Assembly: GCA_964058845.1 (NCBI GenBank)
Contig: CAXKVR010000240.1
Span: 59,717-123,716, forward strand
DNA length: 64,000 bases
Source: Carex sylvatica
Lineage: Eukaryota; Streptophyta; Magnoliopsida; Poales; Cyperaceae
Direction of reading: 5' to 3'
Positions 1 through 12,007 of this stretch are shown here, piece after piece. Below the pieces are notes generated by a model. It was not told the origin of the DNA and did not search any database. It worked only from the letters and a program-made list of their open reading frames with translations. Both the position numbers and the translations under genes were made by a program. The first letter of the stretch is position 1, and the number at the start of each line of letters is the position of its first letter.

Positions 1-884
1 TGAACGCCACGGTTTATGACCTCTAGACTTCAATTAAAAAAAATCACATATATATGACTATTTAATAAAAGAAATACATATTACTTTATTTTTCACATAT
101 AATATAATTATGTGACTTTATTTAATAAAAGAATACATATGTATGATGAAGATATACACTTACGATAAATTTATATACAAGTCGCATTTTCGCTACGATA
201 CAATTTTGTTCCAACACGATACGATATGTAACTCATGGTTCTGTCACGATACAGTTTAGACGATATAGTTTTGTCATGTTACGGTATGGCATGTGACTCA
301 AGTCGCGTTCCGTGATTTGTATGTTCCTTGTTATGATCATTCTTTGAGAATCAATATAACATGCGAACTGGTCTGATCACAGCACACGATCACGCGTGAT
401 CAAAATCATTAGATTTTGATCTTAATTTCTAACTTTACAAAGAATAAATTTATTTGAAGTACTTTAGTGGTTAATACCTGTCATCTCTCCAAATGGAAGA
501 TGAAATTAAGTTGCACGTCTCAGGATGCCACCGCTCCACAAGTCTGTGTATCAGCGCCGCATTGATGTTGTTGTGAGGCATGCATGTGATATGGTATAAG
601 CCCAATCGAATAAAAAAATGGCGCGTATGAAACATGATACACGGTATGGCAACGATAGTGCTTCACGTTTATAATATTCTTATTCTACATTACTGAAAAT
701 AAAAATTAGAAATTAAAACATGATGAGATTTCTGAACAAGTCACGACAAAGAAAATAAGTAAATACTTATCTCCTCAGAAGCCAGACATATCCTATGATG
801 GCTGTGAGGTATCCACAACATATTACTAAAAGTACCACTCTCTCTCTACTTGATTATTGATTTCGTCTGCTATACTACAAAATT
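1..884. other. Gene-free AT-rich stretch
   Basis: No coding sequence is visible. The first 340 bases carry several degenerate copies of a short acgata/cgatac motif. A perfect 14-base palindrome (gatcacgcgtgatc) sits near 388-401, directly followed by a second small hairpin. Similar acgt-rich sequence recurs near 52.8-53.1 kb, which suggests an old dispersed repeat, but I could not define ends. Confidence 0.5.
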
Positions 885-1480
885 AATTTATTATTTTTGA
901 AATTTTTAAACTAATCTAAACCGTTTTGAATTTTTCTAATTTTTTCTAAACCAATTTAAATTACCTAAATTATTCAAAACCGTTTCGGAACCAATTGCAA
1001 TTTAAACTATTTTACACAATTTTAAATTCTTTTTAAATTATTCTGGCACCAATTTGAAATTTTCTAAATTATTCTATCCCATTTTGGAACTTTCTAAATT
1101 ATTCGGGCACCATTTTCAAATTTTCTAAATTATTCTACACTATTTTGAAATTTTATAAATTACTCTAGACCGTTTTAAAAATTTCTAAATTATTCGGGCA
1201 CAATTTTAGTATTTTCTAAATTTTTCTACACTATTTTAAAATTTTCTAAATTATTTTACACTATTTTGGAACTTTCTAAATTATTCGGACACCATTTTGA
1301 AATTTTCTAAATTATTCTGCATCATTTTAGAATTTTTTAAATTACTCTAAATAATTTTAAAATTTTCTAAACTAATGTAAATCATTTTGAAATTTTCTAA
1401 ACTAATATAAACCATTTGAAAATTATCAAAATTATTTCGACAATAGTCTAAACCATTTTGAAATTTGCTAAATTATTCAA
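885..1480. repeat. 31-bp AT-rich minisatellite
   Basis: A degenerate tandem array with a monomer of about 31 bp, roughly 19 copies. Each unit contains the core tttctaaattattc followed by a short variable segment such as gggcacca or tacacta. The spacing of the core is 31 bp at 1094 and 1125, and 30-31 bp at the next unit. The array grades into shorter ctaaacaat repeats up to about 1600. Confidence 0.75.
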
Positions 1481-1621
1481 AAAATAATCTAAACTATTCT
1501 AAATAATTGAACTAATAATCTAAACAATCTAAACAATATTATAAATTCTTAACAATCTAAACAATATTTTAAATAATTCTAAACAATATTTTATAAATAA
1601 AAAAAACCTGAGAAAATCGTC

Positions 1622-1790
1622 TCTTTCCCTGCCCCTCTTCTCTTCCTACGCTATCGAGCTTTCTCCCTTTCTTTTTTCTTTCCGGTCCTCGCCGCTATCT
1701 CCCTCCCTCTAGCTTTCGCCCTGTCTCCCTCTCTTGCTTTCGCCCTTTCTCCCTTTCTTCCTCTGCCCTAACTGAACTGACGAAAATTCA
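1622..1790. repeat. CT-rich polypyrimidine tract
   Basis: About 170 bases made almost entirely of C and T on the plus strand, with internal near-repeats of ctttcgccctttctccc. No reading frame or splice context connects it to a gene, so it is listed as a low-complexity tract. Just downstream (1815-1970) short inverted copies of ccggttactcaataac occur, suggesting a small decayed inverted repeat. Confidence 0.6.
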
Positions 1791-2138
1791 AAATTTATAA
1801 AAAAAAAATTCCAGTTTCTTAATAACCAAACTCATTTCCGGTTACTCAATAACTGGACACTCCCCAAATTTTCAGTTACTGAGTAACCGGACAATTTTTC
1901 AAGTTCTGAAAATTGAGTAACCGGAAAGAAGATTAATATCTGGTTATTTAATAAGCAGAAGGTTATTTTCCGAAATCCATTCAGAAATTAAGTAGATTTC
2001 ATAATTTCGCATTTTTTTTAGTATTTGTAAAAATTTCGGAATTTACATACTAGTCATAGATACAAATTATATATGAGAAATTTTGAATTAGAGTATGGAC
2101 ACCATAAACCGAGGCGCTACAACCTTCTCTTAAGCATT

Positions 2139-2230
2139 GCCAACCTCTTTATCTCTCACACAATAAGATACCACTGTGTCTACGTTCCTCTTTATCTCTC
2201 ACACAAGATACCACTGTGTCTACGTTTCCA
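2139..2230. repeat. Direct tandem duplication, about 43 bp
   Basis: A segment starting cctctttatctctcacac and ending ctgtgtctacgtt occurs twice in tandem, differing by a few bases. Confidence 0.7.
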
Positions 2231-2534
2231 GAGAACAAAATTAAATGGCCCACCTACTGATTAACTGGGCACGAATTGAACAATTCATCTTCTCTGACTT
2301 CACAATCCGATACTTCAGGATAGGAATGGCAATGAGCCGAGTCCACAGGTATTTTGTCAAATTCAGGCCTAAATGGCCTATTAAAAACTAACAGTCTGTC
2401 TGTCTGGCCCAATCTAACTGACTTGAAAATTTAGGCCCAGCCTGCCCTTGGATTTTTTCATCATTCCTGCGTCTGTCTATGCCTATGGGTTGCCTTACTC
2501 GGCCCGGCCTGCCTGGTCCCATCCAACAACAATT

Positions 2535-2740
2535 TACACAATCAAGTTATACACCAAAATAACATAGTTTTAACACTAAAGAAGAATTACACAAGCACAT
2601 TACACAATCAAGTTATACACCAAAATAACGTAGTTTTAACACTAAAGAATAATTACACAAGCACATTACACAATCAGACTAGCATATTTTAGTTAAATTA
2701 TAATAATTAAGCTCCTTATTAAGGGTAAAATAACATAATT
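2535..2740. repeat. 66-bp tandem repeat, about three copies
   Basis: The start motif tacacaatca recurs at 2535, 2601 and 2667, an exact 66-bp period. A fourth, more diverged copy follows at about 2773. The repeat lies inside the hAT-like element and has no conserved reading frame. Confidence 0.75.
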
Positions 2741-3504
2741 TTAGCACTAAAAAAGGATTACACATGCACATTACATAATAAGACCAGCACATTTTAGTTA
2801 AATTCAAATAAGCTTCTCCAATTCTAACAAGCTCCTTCAATTAAATGAATAATTTCTTTATGCCTCTGTTGAATCAAATATGTGGAATAGAGAAAAGAAA
2901 TTAGTATAGAATAGAGCAATTCTTAGACACCTTAAGCACATTTGAAAATAAAAATAAATAAATGCACTTTTTTTGAAATGGTTCAACAGTGGTTGTCAAT
3001 ACAGTTGGTTCTCAGGTCATAAGCCTGATATACAGCGCAACAATTACATTCAAGCAAAATTAACAAAACTTAAGCCACAGCTTAGCCTCCTAGAGCACTT
3101 TGTTCCTTGTACATGTGGCAAAGGAATGCACTTTAGCACGGCCAAATCAGATAAATTGATCATCATAAAACTGATACAGAGCAGTGCCAGTTTCGATTTC
3201 CTTAAAAGAACTTCACAACTTCTCAGATTTTATTATATACAATGTATCAGGAAATTTAATCAAAACAGCTCCTGAAAGTTCATGTTTAAATCAGTTCGGG
3301 ACCAATCTTATTCCCCAAAGCGGTTCCAAAGCAAGTTTCAATGCTTTAGATGCTGATATATACTCAATTCAAACCTAATCTAATCTCCCTCTTGGATGCT
3401 GTATAAGATATCATTTTTTTTATCAAAAAGAACAATATGAAAATTGTATATATATATTAGTGAACTTTCAAATGTGTATATTGAGTGGGTTAATTAAAAA
3501 GGTT

Positions 3505-3605
3505 TAAATGGTTTAGTGAATTGAGTGGTTAAGTTACGGGAGACTTGAGATCATGGATTCAATTCCTAAACTAGTACAGATTGGTGAACTTGGAACTCAT
3601 GAGCC
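3505..3605 (+). repeat. tRNA-derived SINE-like fragment
   Basis: A box A-like sequence (gagtggttaag) is followed about 35 bases later by a box B-like sequence (ggattcaattcc), the spacing expected of an RNA polymerase III promoter. Comparable segments occur near 26.45, 30.2, 33.85 and 51.37 kb. No complete element ends were defined. Confidence 0.35.
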
Positions 3606-4593
3606 TTCTTCAATTAATCAATAGAAAATGATGAAAAAGCTCTGAGTTTAATATAGCTGTATACATATGATCATATGTTAGCGCATGTCTTTCCAAACTC
3701 CTTCATGGACTTCTCCAGCTGAAAATTACTCATATACTCCTACATAATTTCTTCCCTATAAAAAACAAAATGAATAAATATATAGTATGATTCAGATTCT
3801 ATTGCAATCCCTTGGATAATATTTCACTTCTTTGCAAAAAGACTAACTGGGGAAGAATAGCAACTAACGTACTGCCTCTAGATAAATAGAAAATGCCCAA
3901 AATCCTATCCGCCATGCAATTTAAAAAATCAAACACCGTGGCATATAACTCTTGAGTTTTTAGTGAGACTCCTGCATGTATTTATAAATCAAATAAAAAA
4001 AGAGAAGATTAGACAAAAAATTCATTATTATTACAAAATCTATAAACATTGGAAAGCTAGCATGGTTTGTAAATTTAATTTACGACTTAAATTGGAAGGA
4101 TGAGGAGGAACTACTAAATCAAAGAACCTGGCAGAAGTAATCGGGAGAAGGCGCAAGGCACTGGCACGGTTAGGTCGCTGATTCGAGCGGGTCCAGCAGG
4201 AGGCGAGAGACTACGGTGTGGGGTCCCACAAGCTAGGATAGCCTGGCCTTACCTGACTTGTTACAGTGCTGGGCCGAACGGGTAAAGGGCCGGGCCGAGT
4301 GGGTATGAGCATGCCTCCGGACCGATGGACTTTTTTGCCATCCCTATCAAGGACAGCGATTTAGGGTTTTTTTTTTTATTTCTAACGAGATGTATAGGTT
4401 TCTCGTTAACAACATTGATGTAACTAATAATCTGTGTAATTGCTATGTTTTAAAACTCTGGAATGAATACAAGTGACTATGGACTTTCAACAACAACAAC
4501 AAAAAAAAAAAGGCGTTCAAAATTTTTATTTTTTTATTATTATTATTTTTTTTACATTTTCTCACTTGCACGGTCATATCTATGATCTTCAGA

Positions 4594-6742
4594 TAGCGGT
4601 GTCAATGGCACCCTTTTATTTGTTTATCCGATCTGTATCGTATTCGATAAGACGTGTATGAGTAAGAATTTTTTTTTGTAAATTTATCAGATACGGGTAA
4701 ATATTTGTTTTTGGTTATCAAAATGGATAAGGGTACAGATAAAGTCTATTTCGTACCCGTTACCCGATCGGATAATTATATAAAAAAATTATATATATTA
4801 TATATCTTAATGAGCATTGAATTATTATTCATCTCCAACAGTCCAACTAACAACTACTCTTGATCTTGAAAAATAAAATTTATTAAATTTTCTAATTTGA
4901 ACAATTGATCATTTATGTAATAGTATTAAACATAATTCACCAGTAAAGCACTTGAACAATTGACCATCTTACTTTTATTTCGGCCATTTTTATTAATACC
5001 AAAAAAAAGAAAATTTAAAAATGTCATTGCCATCTGTTTTTTTTTTCAAAACTGTCCCGACCGCTAGGCCCACGGGCAGCCCAAAAATCCCACCATATCG
5101 GTATTTTTTTTTTAGAGATATTAATATTTTGATTTAAATTATTTTGTGAAGAAAAAGTTTTCTTATTTATAGTGTACGCCAAAAAATAAGACATTTGATA
5201 TATTTATGAAGTGGTGTCGTAACTCTTTACTACGATTTATACAGGATACACGCATGGGGTATAATTATGAAGTTTTCATGACCTTGATTCTTTAATAATT
5301 TATTTTATTCAAATATACAGAAGGAAATATAGTTAGATTGTCTCAATGATGTCATTTTTTTTTTTAGAGAATAATTGAATTATTTGATTATTGTCGACAT
5401 ATATTATTTGCTCAGAAATAGGCAAACAGACACAATAAATAGTAAAAGCATTTTAAAATAATTATATGAATAATTCTTGAATAATCTCTTCTTAAGTTTG
5501 TGACTAAACAAAATACTGATCGTTGTATGTCTACCGTCTTACGAAAACTTAAACTAAGTTTTTGAGGAAGGCACTAAACGACATTTTTTTTTTAATTCTG
5601 ATGCTTTGAATATCCAGGGGTGACCCCCCAGGGTGATATTTAGATCCGTCTCAGCCCCACTTTCCAAAAAGTGTTCATACGCGCAAATCCGATTTTCATA
5701 GCCAAAGTTATGGATGTTTAAAGTTTTTTTGAAAGCTCAACTTTGGAAATTCATAACTAACTGTAGAAAAATCCAAATAAATTGAAATTTGTGTCAATTC
5801 TGTGTATTTTTTAATGCTCTACATGCTGGTGTAATCATTTTTCATTTTGATCCCTGTATCAGTCCAGACCTATACTGGTAAATCAATCCAGACTAGCTAG
5901 TTTGGACTGATACAGGGATGAAAATGCAAAAGTAATTTGAGTAGCACATGTGATAGTCTGAAATGTTTAATAGAATCCTTGAGTATGGAATTCAGATCCT
6001 AGACACCTAAGGTTCAATTATAAAATCTGAATCGTTTTTTAAATTGCGCCGCTATTGCCCCGTTATTGGGCCGCTATTGCGCGCTATTGCACGCTATTGC
6101 CCTGCTATAGAGTGCTATAGAGCGCTATTTAGAACCTTGTTTTTGGCATACCAGAAATTTTTTTCTTCACAAAATTATTTAAATCAAAATATTAATATCT
6201 CTAAAAAAAAAAAATTAGAGACCGCCCCTACAGGGGGCGGTCTGCTAGGGGTCTGGCCCACCCGTGATGGTGGCGGTCTAGTGGGATTTTTGGACTGCCC
6301 GTGAGCTTGACGGTAGGAGCAGTTTTGAAAAAAATAGATGGCAGGAGCATTTTTAAATTTTTCTTTTTTTTGGGTATTAATAAAAATGGCCTCTTTTATT
6401 TGCATGCCTGTTTTTTTTACTTAAATAACAAAGATATTTGTGTTTTGATAAAAAAAAAATTAGTTGAAATTAATTTTCATATTGATAATGTGATTATATA
6501 TGTGACAAATAAATATGTCTTAGTGTTTTATTAAATAAATAATAAAAATAATTATTATATAAGTACTAATCGTTATTTATCCGCTACCGTTTCGTTATCC
6601 AACAACTACAACAAGTAACAGTAGGGTACGGATAAGGCAATTTATAACGGGTAAGAATAAAATACGGATAAGGATAATTTGTGACGGATACGGATATGAA
6701 AATGCTTTCACCCGACCCTTTCCGTACCCGTTGACACCCCTA
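4594..6742. mobile_element. hAT-like element with a nested Mutator-like insertion
   Basis: The ends are tagcggtgtcaa on the left and ttgacacccccta-like (ttgacacccc then ta) on the right, and the element is flanked by a perfect 8-bp target duplication, tcttcaga, at 4586-4593 and 6743-6750. An 8-bp duplication and TAG-type termini are hallmarks of the hAT superfamily. Without the nested insertion the element would be about 730 bp, too short for a transposase, so it is non-autonomous. Confidence 0.85.
4981..6392. mobile_element. 1.4-kb Mutator-like foldback element, copy 1
   Basis: Long terminal inverted repeats of roughly 190 bp begin with cggccatttttattaata and the mirror sequence closes the right side. 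A perfect 9-bp duplication, cttttattt, flanks it at 4972-4980 and 6393-6401, as expected for Mutator-like elements. A GC-rich hairpin module (accgcc...ggcggt) lies about 100-160 bp inside each end. No transposase frame is visible. A related copy lies at 35264-36721. Confidence 0.85.
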
Positions 6743-6750
6743 TCTTCAGA

Positions 6751-8001
6751 TTTGCTTTCTTTTTCATTTTTTTTTTTCAGATGTGATCACCATATATAGA
6801 CCATGACATCCTTGCAGCAGTGCTGCTGGACGCCATATATAGTTTATGACCGATTTCTCATTTTTAATTTGTTCTTAGCGATTTTCATTTTAATTATTAT
6901 TTTCCATTTTCTATTTAAAATAGTTTTGGCAAAAATTCAGCACCGGCCACACAATTTAGAGAAAATTTAAAAGAATTACTGAATCAATAAGTTTTCCTTC
7001 ACAAAAATCCAGCACGAGCCACAGATGTCTAAATTGATTAGGTTTCTTTCAATTTTTATGCTAATATTTAATTTTATAGTTATTGTTATTATTATACTAA
7101 AATCTTTAACATGTTCCCTAATTCCATCCAAACAAGGTGTAAGTTTCCTAAGTTGAAAGCAGTATTTAATAGACTAGATATCTAAGCGTTGAATCGAACG
7201 ATTGCGAGCTGTACAGCAATCCTAATTAATTTCCTATTTGTGACAAGAACAATGCGTCAAAAATCCTTGTTTTGCCACTTTCTCCTTCAATTACTACAAA
7301 ATAACTTCCATAACATGTGCGTAATCAAATTAACTACTCTTAAACTCACTAAACCAGACTACGATTCAATCAAGCCTAAGGAGGCTTACTTTTGAGGACT
7401 AATTAATTGAGCTTTGTATTCTCTGAATCAAAGGCCAAGTCGCATTGTTCTAAGAGAGATTCGTTCATCTTCTCATAGGCCAGCTGAATCTATATATGTA
7501 GTATAGGCAGTACTGCATTGGAAAAGAGATGTTGAAAGAAAAACAAAGTTAACAAAGACCAGCCTCCAATCTCGCATTGAAGAAACATTCCCTTTTCTTT
7601 CCCAAGCTATCGATTGAACTCTTAATTTGCTAGAAGCTCTCTTTCTAGCCAAGTGAGTGGATCAATCACTTGGATACTGATCTTAGCATACCAAGAGGCT
7701 GAGGGGAAAAAGAAGTATATATAGTTTGGTTTGGTGGGGTGTGCCTCAAAAATGAATCAGGCCTTACTGGGAAAGTTGTGGTGGAAGGTGTGGTGTTGCT
7801 TTCTTAGGCGCTTGCTTCCGTCTTCAGTTCAGAACAATGTAGCATCAATTAATTATCACAATCAAGTATATAATATTGGATGACATGTGTCAAGTTCAGG
7901 TTCAAGCATCAAGAATAGCTGTTACTTTATCTATTACATAATCGTAATTTTTTATGAAAAAGGTATCAAAATGCAACCAGCTGAATCTATAATGGAAACA
8001 A
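6751..8001. other. Intergenic, no gene recognised
   Basis: No coding frame with family similarity and no intact repeat ends were recognised. The segment 7560-7860 is somewhat less AT-rich and could be transcribed, but I see no supporting signal. I checked it by eye for common conserved plant microRNAs and found none. Confidence 0.4.
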
Positions 8002-8015
8002 CACAGTTTACATCA

Positions 8016-8280
8016 CAGTCACAAATGAATTATTCGAGTTCGGTGAGGTGAGGTGAGATCAAAGTTTTGTGATTCGGAAAGAATTCGGATATAATTCGGG
8101 AATGATTCGGAATTATACGGACCAGAAATCTCAGTAGAGAGCAAAAAAAAATGTTCTAGGAAAAATTCGGAAAATTTACTAATTATTTGGGTTGTTCAGT
8201 CAACCGAATAATTTGGTGTTCGATTCGGCATCATCATAAAAGTAAATTATTCGGATTTAATTTACAAATCTTGTGACTAT
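8016..8280 (+). mobile_element. ATTCG-rich repeat, copy 1
   Basis: The segment runs from cagtcacaaatgaattatt to cttgtgactat, with short inverted ends (agtcacaa/ttgtgact). The interior is packed with attcg motifs. Flanking sequences at 8002-8015 and 8281-8294 match at 11 of 14 positions, sharing tttacatca exactly. Relatives lie at 54640-55018 and, inverted, near 57836-58144. Confidence 0.65.
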
Positions 8281-8294
8281 GATACTTTACATCA

Positions 8295-9085
8295 CCATCA
8301 AAACTGCAAATAATTCAGGGCTGTAACAGAAAAATACAGCCCAGCAGGAAATACAAAGACTCAATATCATAGAATTTTTAATTAATTTTTTTATGAAAAA
8401 AGGAAAAGCCACCTTAGATCCTGCAAAATTAACTCCACAATTATAGCACAGTAAAGTATGGAGCTTGATTATGGACCTCTCACATTCTGATACAATGTTG
8501 TTCAAGAGCCTATGCTTCTGAGACATTAAATCACAGTAAATTACATTCACAGTTTCCTCTTCATCTTCTTCAGAGATTATTTTTATTTAATAATCTCTAC
8601 TTGCTAAGCAAAATATATTCTGTATTTAATTATTCTAATTACAATGTCTTAATAATACATAGCTCATAAAAGTCAACAGCTCAAGGGAACCTATCAGAAA
8701 TCAACCTCAGGGTCCCTGTCACTATCAAGTCCTGTGCCTTTACCAGTAAAAGCCTGAATAAAAATATCAGATATGGGGAAACCTATCAGGCACGGGGTCA
8801 TTAGGTCACAAGCGAATAATGTTGATAAGATTTCTCAGAAACAAACAATCGACACCATAAAGTTTCTTCGATATTCATTTTAAGATGATCCAAACAAAGT
8901 ATTTTAATGGAATATGTTCATCTATTGTGTCTCCACTCTCCAGTTTTATTATTTTCTATTTCAAACATCGGTACAAATTACACATATCTAGTTTATCGGA
9001 ATATCAAGGCAACATATTTATTGCCAATCAATAAATACTTATATACTACATTCATTAAAACAAAACAAACAAGTTTCACACGATA
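8295..9085. other. 3' flank of the FERONIA-like gene
   Basis: This non-coding region lies downstream of the minus-strand receptor kinase gene, whose 3' untranslated region probably extends into it. An aataaa-like signal on the minus strand is visible near 9016-9028. No other gene is recognised. Confidence 0.45.
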
Positions 9086-11791
9086 TCACCGCCCCTCTGG
9101 GTTCATGATCTGTGAGAAAACCGCACTAGGCGTGAGCCTGCCAGAATCTTCACTTGCAATGCTCCTTCCTCCCATGCTAAAAGAAGTAGTTGTAGTGCTA
9201 GTTGATTCGGTGGTAGGTTCATCAGATAGCTCTCTCCTTCCATGGGGGGCAAATGGACTCTCCTCTGCTGAGGTGGTCCCACCAATCATACTCCCACTCT
9301 CATCTGCACTGGCTTGCAGCTGCTGAGCAAATTCTAAATTCCAAAGGACATCTCCCATTGTCGGTCGGTCGATAGGTAGTTCAGCCAAACAATTTTTGGC
9401 TGTCTCTGCAAATTTTTTGAAGCATTGAGGTGCAATTTTGCCTCTTAGGTATGGATCTATGATATTTTCTAGAATTCCCTTCCTCTGACAAAACACGGCC
9501 CACTCCGACAGGCACACTTGCTCTCTTGGCAGATTAGCAATTATCACCGGCCTTGCACATAACACCTCAAACAAAACTACACCGAAGGAGTACACATCAG
9601 ATTTTTCTGTCAACTGTTGCCGCTTAAAGTACTCTGGGTCTAGGTATCCGATACTCCCCTTTACAACTGTGCTTACATGTGATTGGTCCAATGTAGGCCC
9701 TGTTTTTGACAACCCGAAATCTGACATCTTTGCAACCCATTTTTCATCTAGAAGAATGTTGGTTGATTTCACATCACGGTGGATTACAGTTTGCTTGGCA
9801 CCTGTGTGGAGGTAGTGGATTCCCCGAGCTGCACCTACGCAAATTTCAAGCCTTTGATTCCATGTAAGAGGTCCATTTCGGGATTTGTAGAGGTGTTCTC
9901 GGAGTGTCCCATGAGCCATGTAATCGTAGACCAGTATCATTTCATTTTGATCATCACAGTACCCGATAAGAGAGACAAGGTGACGGTGACGGAGCTTGGA
10001 CAGCAGCTCAATCTCTGTTTGGAATTCGTGAAAACCTTGATCAGATAATGGGTTTGCCCTCTTGATTGCAACCTTAGTTGACCCATTATCAATGTCACCC
10101 CGGTAAACTCTTCCAAACCCGCCAACACCGAGAACTCGGGAATCATCAAACTCATTTGTCGCTGCCAAAATTTCGGTGAATGAAAAATGTCGGCAGATAT
10201 TGGCCGGCAGAGATGAGTTGTAGCTACCATTACCGGTACCAGTACCTGTACCAGTGGTATTCGTCTTGGTTGAAACATCAGATTGCGAATTTGAAATCCC
10301 GTAGAGAGAGAGTGGGGTCCACACAGTTGTACCATCACTTATCTTACCCTCTGCAGACTCCGTTTCTTTCTTTTTCTGACGTTTGCATGTCACAAACAAG
10401 AAATAAACAATTAAGGAGAAGAACAAAACACCACAAGGGACCCCAATCACCAAGCCAATGATTTTGGCAAACTTTTGCTTCAAGGAATTATGGTTACCAT
10501 TAGTCGAGGTTGGGTTGCTTGTGTTTTGGGCTGAAGGTACTGGGTTCAGACCTGCAAGGTTGTTCTCGGGTATGCTCATTTTAAAAACCTCAAGACCATT
10601 CAATATTGCATCAAAATACTCAGTTTTTGTCGAAAGATCAGGGTGAAGTGCAACCCACATATCCATTTGACCCGACCCAGAACCAGGAGGCATAACCACA
10701 TAATCCATGTAAGTGGGTATACCGATTCCTCCACTGTATGATATAACATCGAATTGGGATTGTGCTGTCTGGTTATTAATGTAAATAAAGAATACCCGCT
10801 GGTTTACCTTGGTCATCGGATACTGTATCTCACAAAAATGGAATCTGAGGAGGTAATAGAACTCAACATCTACGTTTAGGATCCAAGTGAGATTGTAATT
10901 CAAGTTGATTTGTGGGTTTGGACCCATTGATCGTGCCGTCTCGTACACTTGAACTGGTGCAATATATTGTGGAATAGTTGGTGGATATTCAATTGTCACA
11001 TTAATGTCATTTCGAAAGGTGACACCAAAAGCTGCACCGAAAAGATAGTTTGAGTCGTCCTCCCATGAGCGGTACAAACCTGAGTCTTCAGAAGGAGCTA
11101 AGGGCTTGCCGCCTACATTGAGCCGGTACATTGTTTGGAAAGCCGTACCTGGGTCATACTCAAACTGGGTATTAATACCATTGGCATAGTAAGTTCTTGG
11201 AGAACTGAAGATATCAGGAGATGACACGATCTCAATTCCATTTACAAAAGCATATGCATTTGGCTGTTTGGTAGATGGTGAAAAGGTTAAATTTAGAGTA
11301 CTTGACGTGACATTGATGGAGAATTCTCGAACGAGGTACGCATAGTTCAGCGCATTTACGGTTATCAAGGCACTGAAATTGTTGAGAAGAGTGTAAGGGC
11401 CAGCAGTGGCAGTGAAGAATGAGTTGGCTGCGGGGTAATTTGAATAATTTGTGGGATAGAAATAGAGGCGGAGGAAGTATCGGCCGGGAGAGAGAGGGAA
11501 GGTGTAGGTATAATTTGCGGTGAAGATACGGGCAGTACTGTATGGTTCTGTTGGTACCGCAGGGTCCTGGTACGGGATTTTTGCATTTTGGCTGGCTTCA
11601 TTAGAAACATATTTTGTACCAGTGTCTCCAACCCATGAGAGGTTCTCATCGGTATCGAGGGAGGTTTCTGATGTGCCACAACTTAACAGGATGTGAGTGC
11701 CGTTGGAGTTTGCTGTGAAAGCCGGGACGGCAAAATGGAGGAGTAAGAGAGGAATAAATATTAGGATTAGAGTACATGTCACGGATTTCAT
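9086..11791 (-). CDS. FERONIA-like receptor kinase (CrRLK1L family)
   Basis: A single-exon frame of 901 residues, the usual length for this family. Order: signal peptide (about 1-27), tandem malectin-like ectodomain (about 32-405) rich in N-glycosylation sites, transmembrane helix (about 444-469), then a Ser/Thr kinase. The kinase has a glycine loop GVGGFG (555-560), VAIK with Lys577, HRD with Asp673 followed by VK, and DFG with Asp691, so all catalytic residues are present. The C-terminal tail SAVFSQIMNPEGR closely resembles that of FERONIA, placing it in that subclade rather than with HERK1 or THESEUS. By family knowledge it sits in the plasma membrane, binds RALF peptides with LLG co-receptors and monitors the cell wall; ligand and process here are inferred. 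A tandem paralogue without a kinase lies upstream. Confidence 0.95.
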   Translation of the reverse strand: MKSVTCTLILIFIPLLLLHFAVPAFTANSNGTHILLSCGTSETSLDTDENLSWVGDTGTKYVSNEASQNAKIPYQDPAVPTEPYSTARIFTANYTYTFPLSPGRYFLRLYFYPTNYSNYPAANSFFTATAGPYTLLNNFSALITVNALNYAYLVREFSINVTSSTLNLTFSPSTKQPNAYAFVNGIEIVSSPDIFSSPRTYYANGINTQFEYDPGTAFQTMYRLNVGGKPLAPSEDSGLYRSWEDDSNYLFGAAFGVTFRNDINVTIEYPPTIPQYIAPVQVYETARSMGPNPQINLNYNLTWILNVDVEFYYLLRFHFCEIQYPMTKVNQRVFFIYINNQTAQSQFDVISYSGGIGIPTYMDYVVMPPGSGSGQMDMWVALHPDLSTKTEYFDAILNGLEVFKMSIPENNLAGLNPVPSAQNTSNPTSTNGNHNSLKQKFAKIIGLVIGVPCGVLFFSLIVYFLFVTCKRQKKKETESAEGKISDGTTVWTPLSLYGISNSQSDVSTKTNTTGTGTGTGNGSYNSSLPANICRHFSFTEILAATNEFDDSRVLGVGGFGRVYRGDIDNGSTKVAIKRANPLSDQGFHEFQTEIELLSKLRHRHLVSLIGYCDDQNEMILVYDYMAHGTLREHLYKSRNGPLTWNQRLEICVGAARGIHYLHTGAKQTVIHRDVKSTNILLDEKWVAKMSDFGLSKTGPTLDQSHVSTVVKGSIGYLDPEYFKRQQLTEKSDVYSFGVVLFEVLCARPVIIANLPREQVCLSEWAVFCQRKGILENIIDPYLRGKIAPQCFKKFAETAKNCLAELPIDRPTMGDVLWNLEFAQQLQASADESGSMIGGTTSAEESPFAPHGRRELSDEPTTESTSTTTTSFSMGGRSIASEDSGRLTPSAVFSQIMNPEGR

Positions 11792-11874
11792 TGTTTGGGA
11801 TCTTGTTTTGTGAGATTATTGATGGAAATTGAGCACAAGGTTGATCCCAATTTATATCAAATCAGTGTGCAAAA

Positions 11875-12007
11875 CTGCAAAAGTTACTGAGAAAAAGGTG
11901 ATAAGTGGAGTAGAAGGGATTACCAGTAAAAACTAAGAGCATCAAAAAGAGATAGAAGTCATTAGATCCAACAATTGAGGTAAGAGGAACAGAAGAGAAA
12001 AGGTTAC
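11875..12007 (-). other. Probable 5' UTR intron of the FERONIA-like gene
   Basis: On the minus strand a strong donor (CTG|GTAACC, intron starting 12007) and a strong acceptor preceded by a pyrimidine stretch (TAACTTTTGCAG| ending 11875) bracket a 133-base AT-rich segment in the leader. Splicing would leave about 83 bases of leader before the ATG at 11791. Transcript evidence is needed; the call rests on consensus only. Confidence 0.5.

Larger units (their letters stand above)
2321..4346. mobile_element. Putative non-autonomous hAT-like element
   Basis: The left end begins taggaatggcaa and the right end finishes ttgccatcccta, giving an 11-of-12 terminal inverted repeat typical of plant hAT elements. 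Both subterminal regions are GC-rich with ggcccggcc-type motifs (2340-2520 and 4230-4320), also usual for hAT. No transposase is present. The flanking 8-mers match only partly, so a target-site duplication is not convincing. A 66-bp tandem repeat and a SINE-like segment lie inside. Confidence 0.45.

Noticed and set aside
2535..2740. Regular 66-bp repeats considered as a CRISPR-like array
   Set aside because: Units are contiguous with no unique spacers, and the context is a plant nuclear genome.
7500..7900. Possible microRNA precursor or non-coding RNA
   Set aside because: No conserved plant microRNA was recognised by eye and no clear extended hairpin was found.
8907..9326. 139-codon plus-strand frame overlapping the kinase gene's 3' end
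   Set aside because: Most of it is antisense to the Ser/Thr-rich C-terminal tail of the receptor kinase.
9103..11679. Several frames of 60-133 codons on both strands within the receptor kinase
   Set aside because: They are shadows of the 901-codon frame, which has full domain support.
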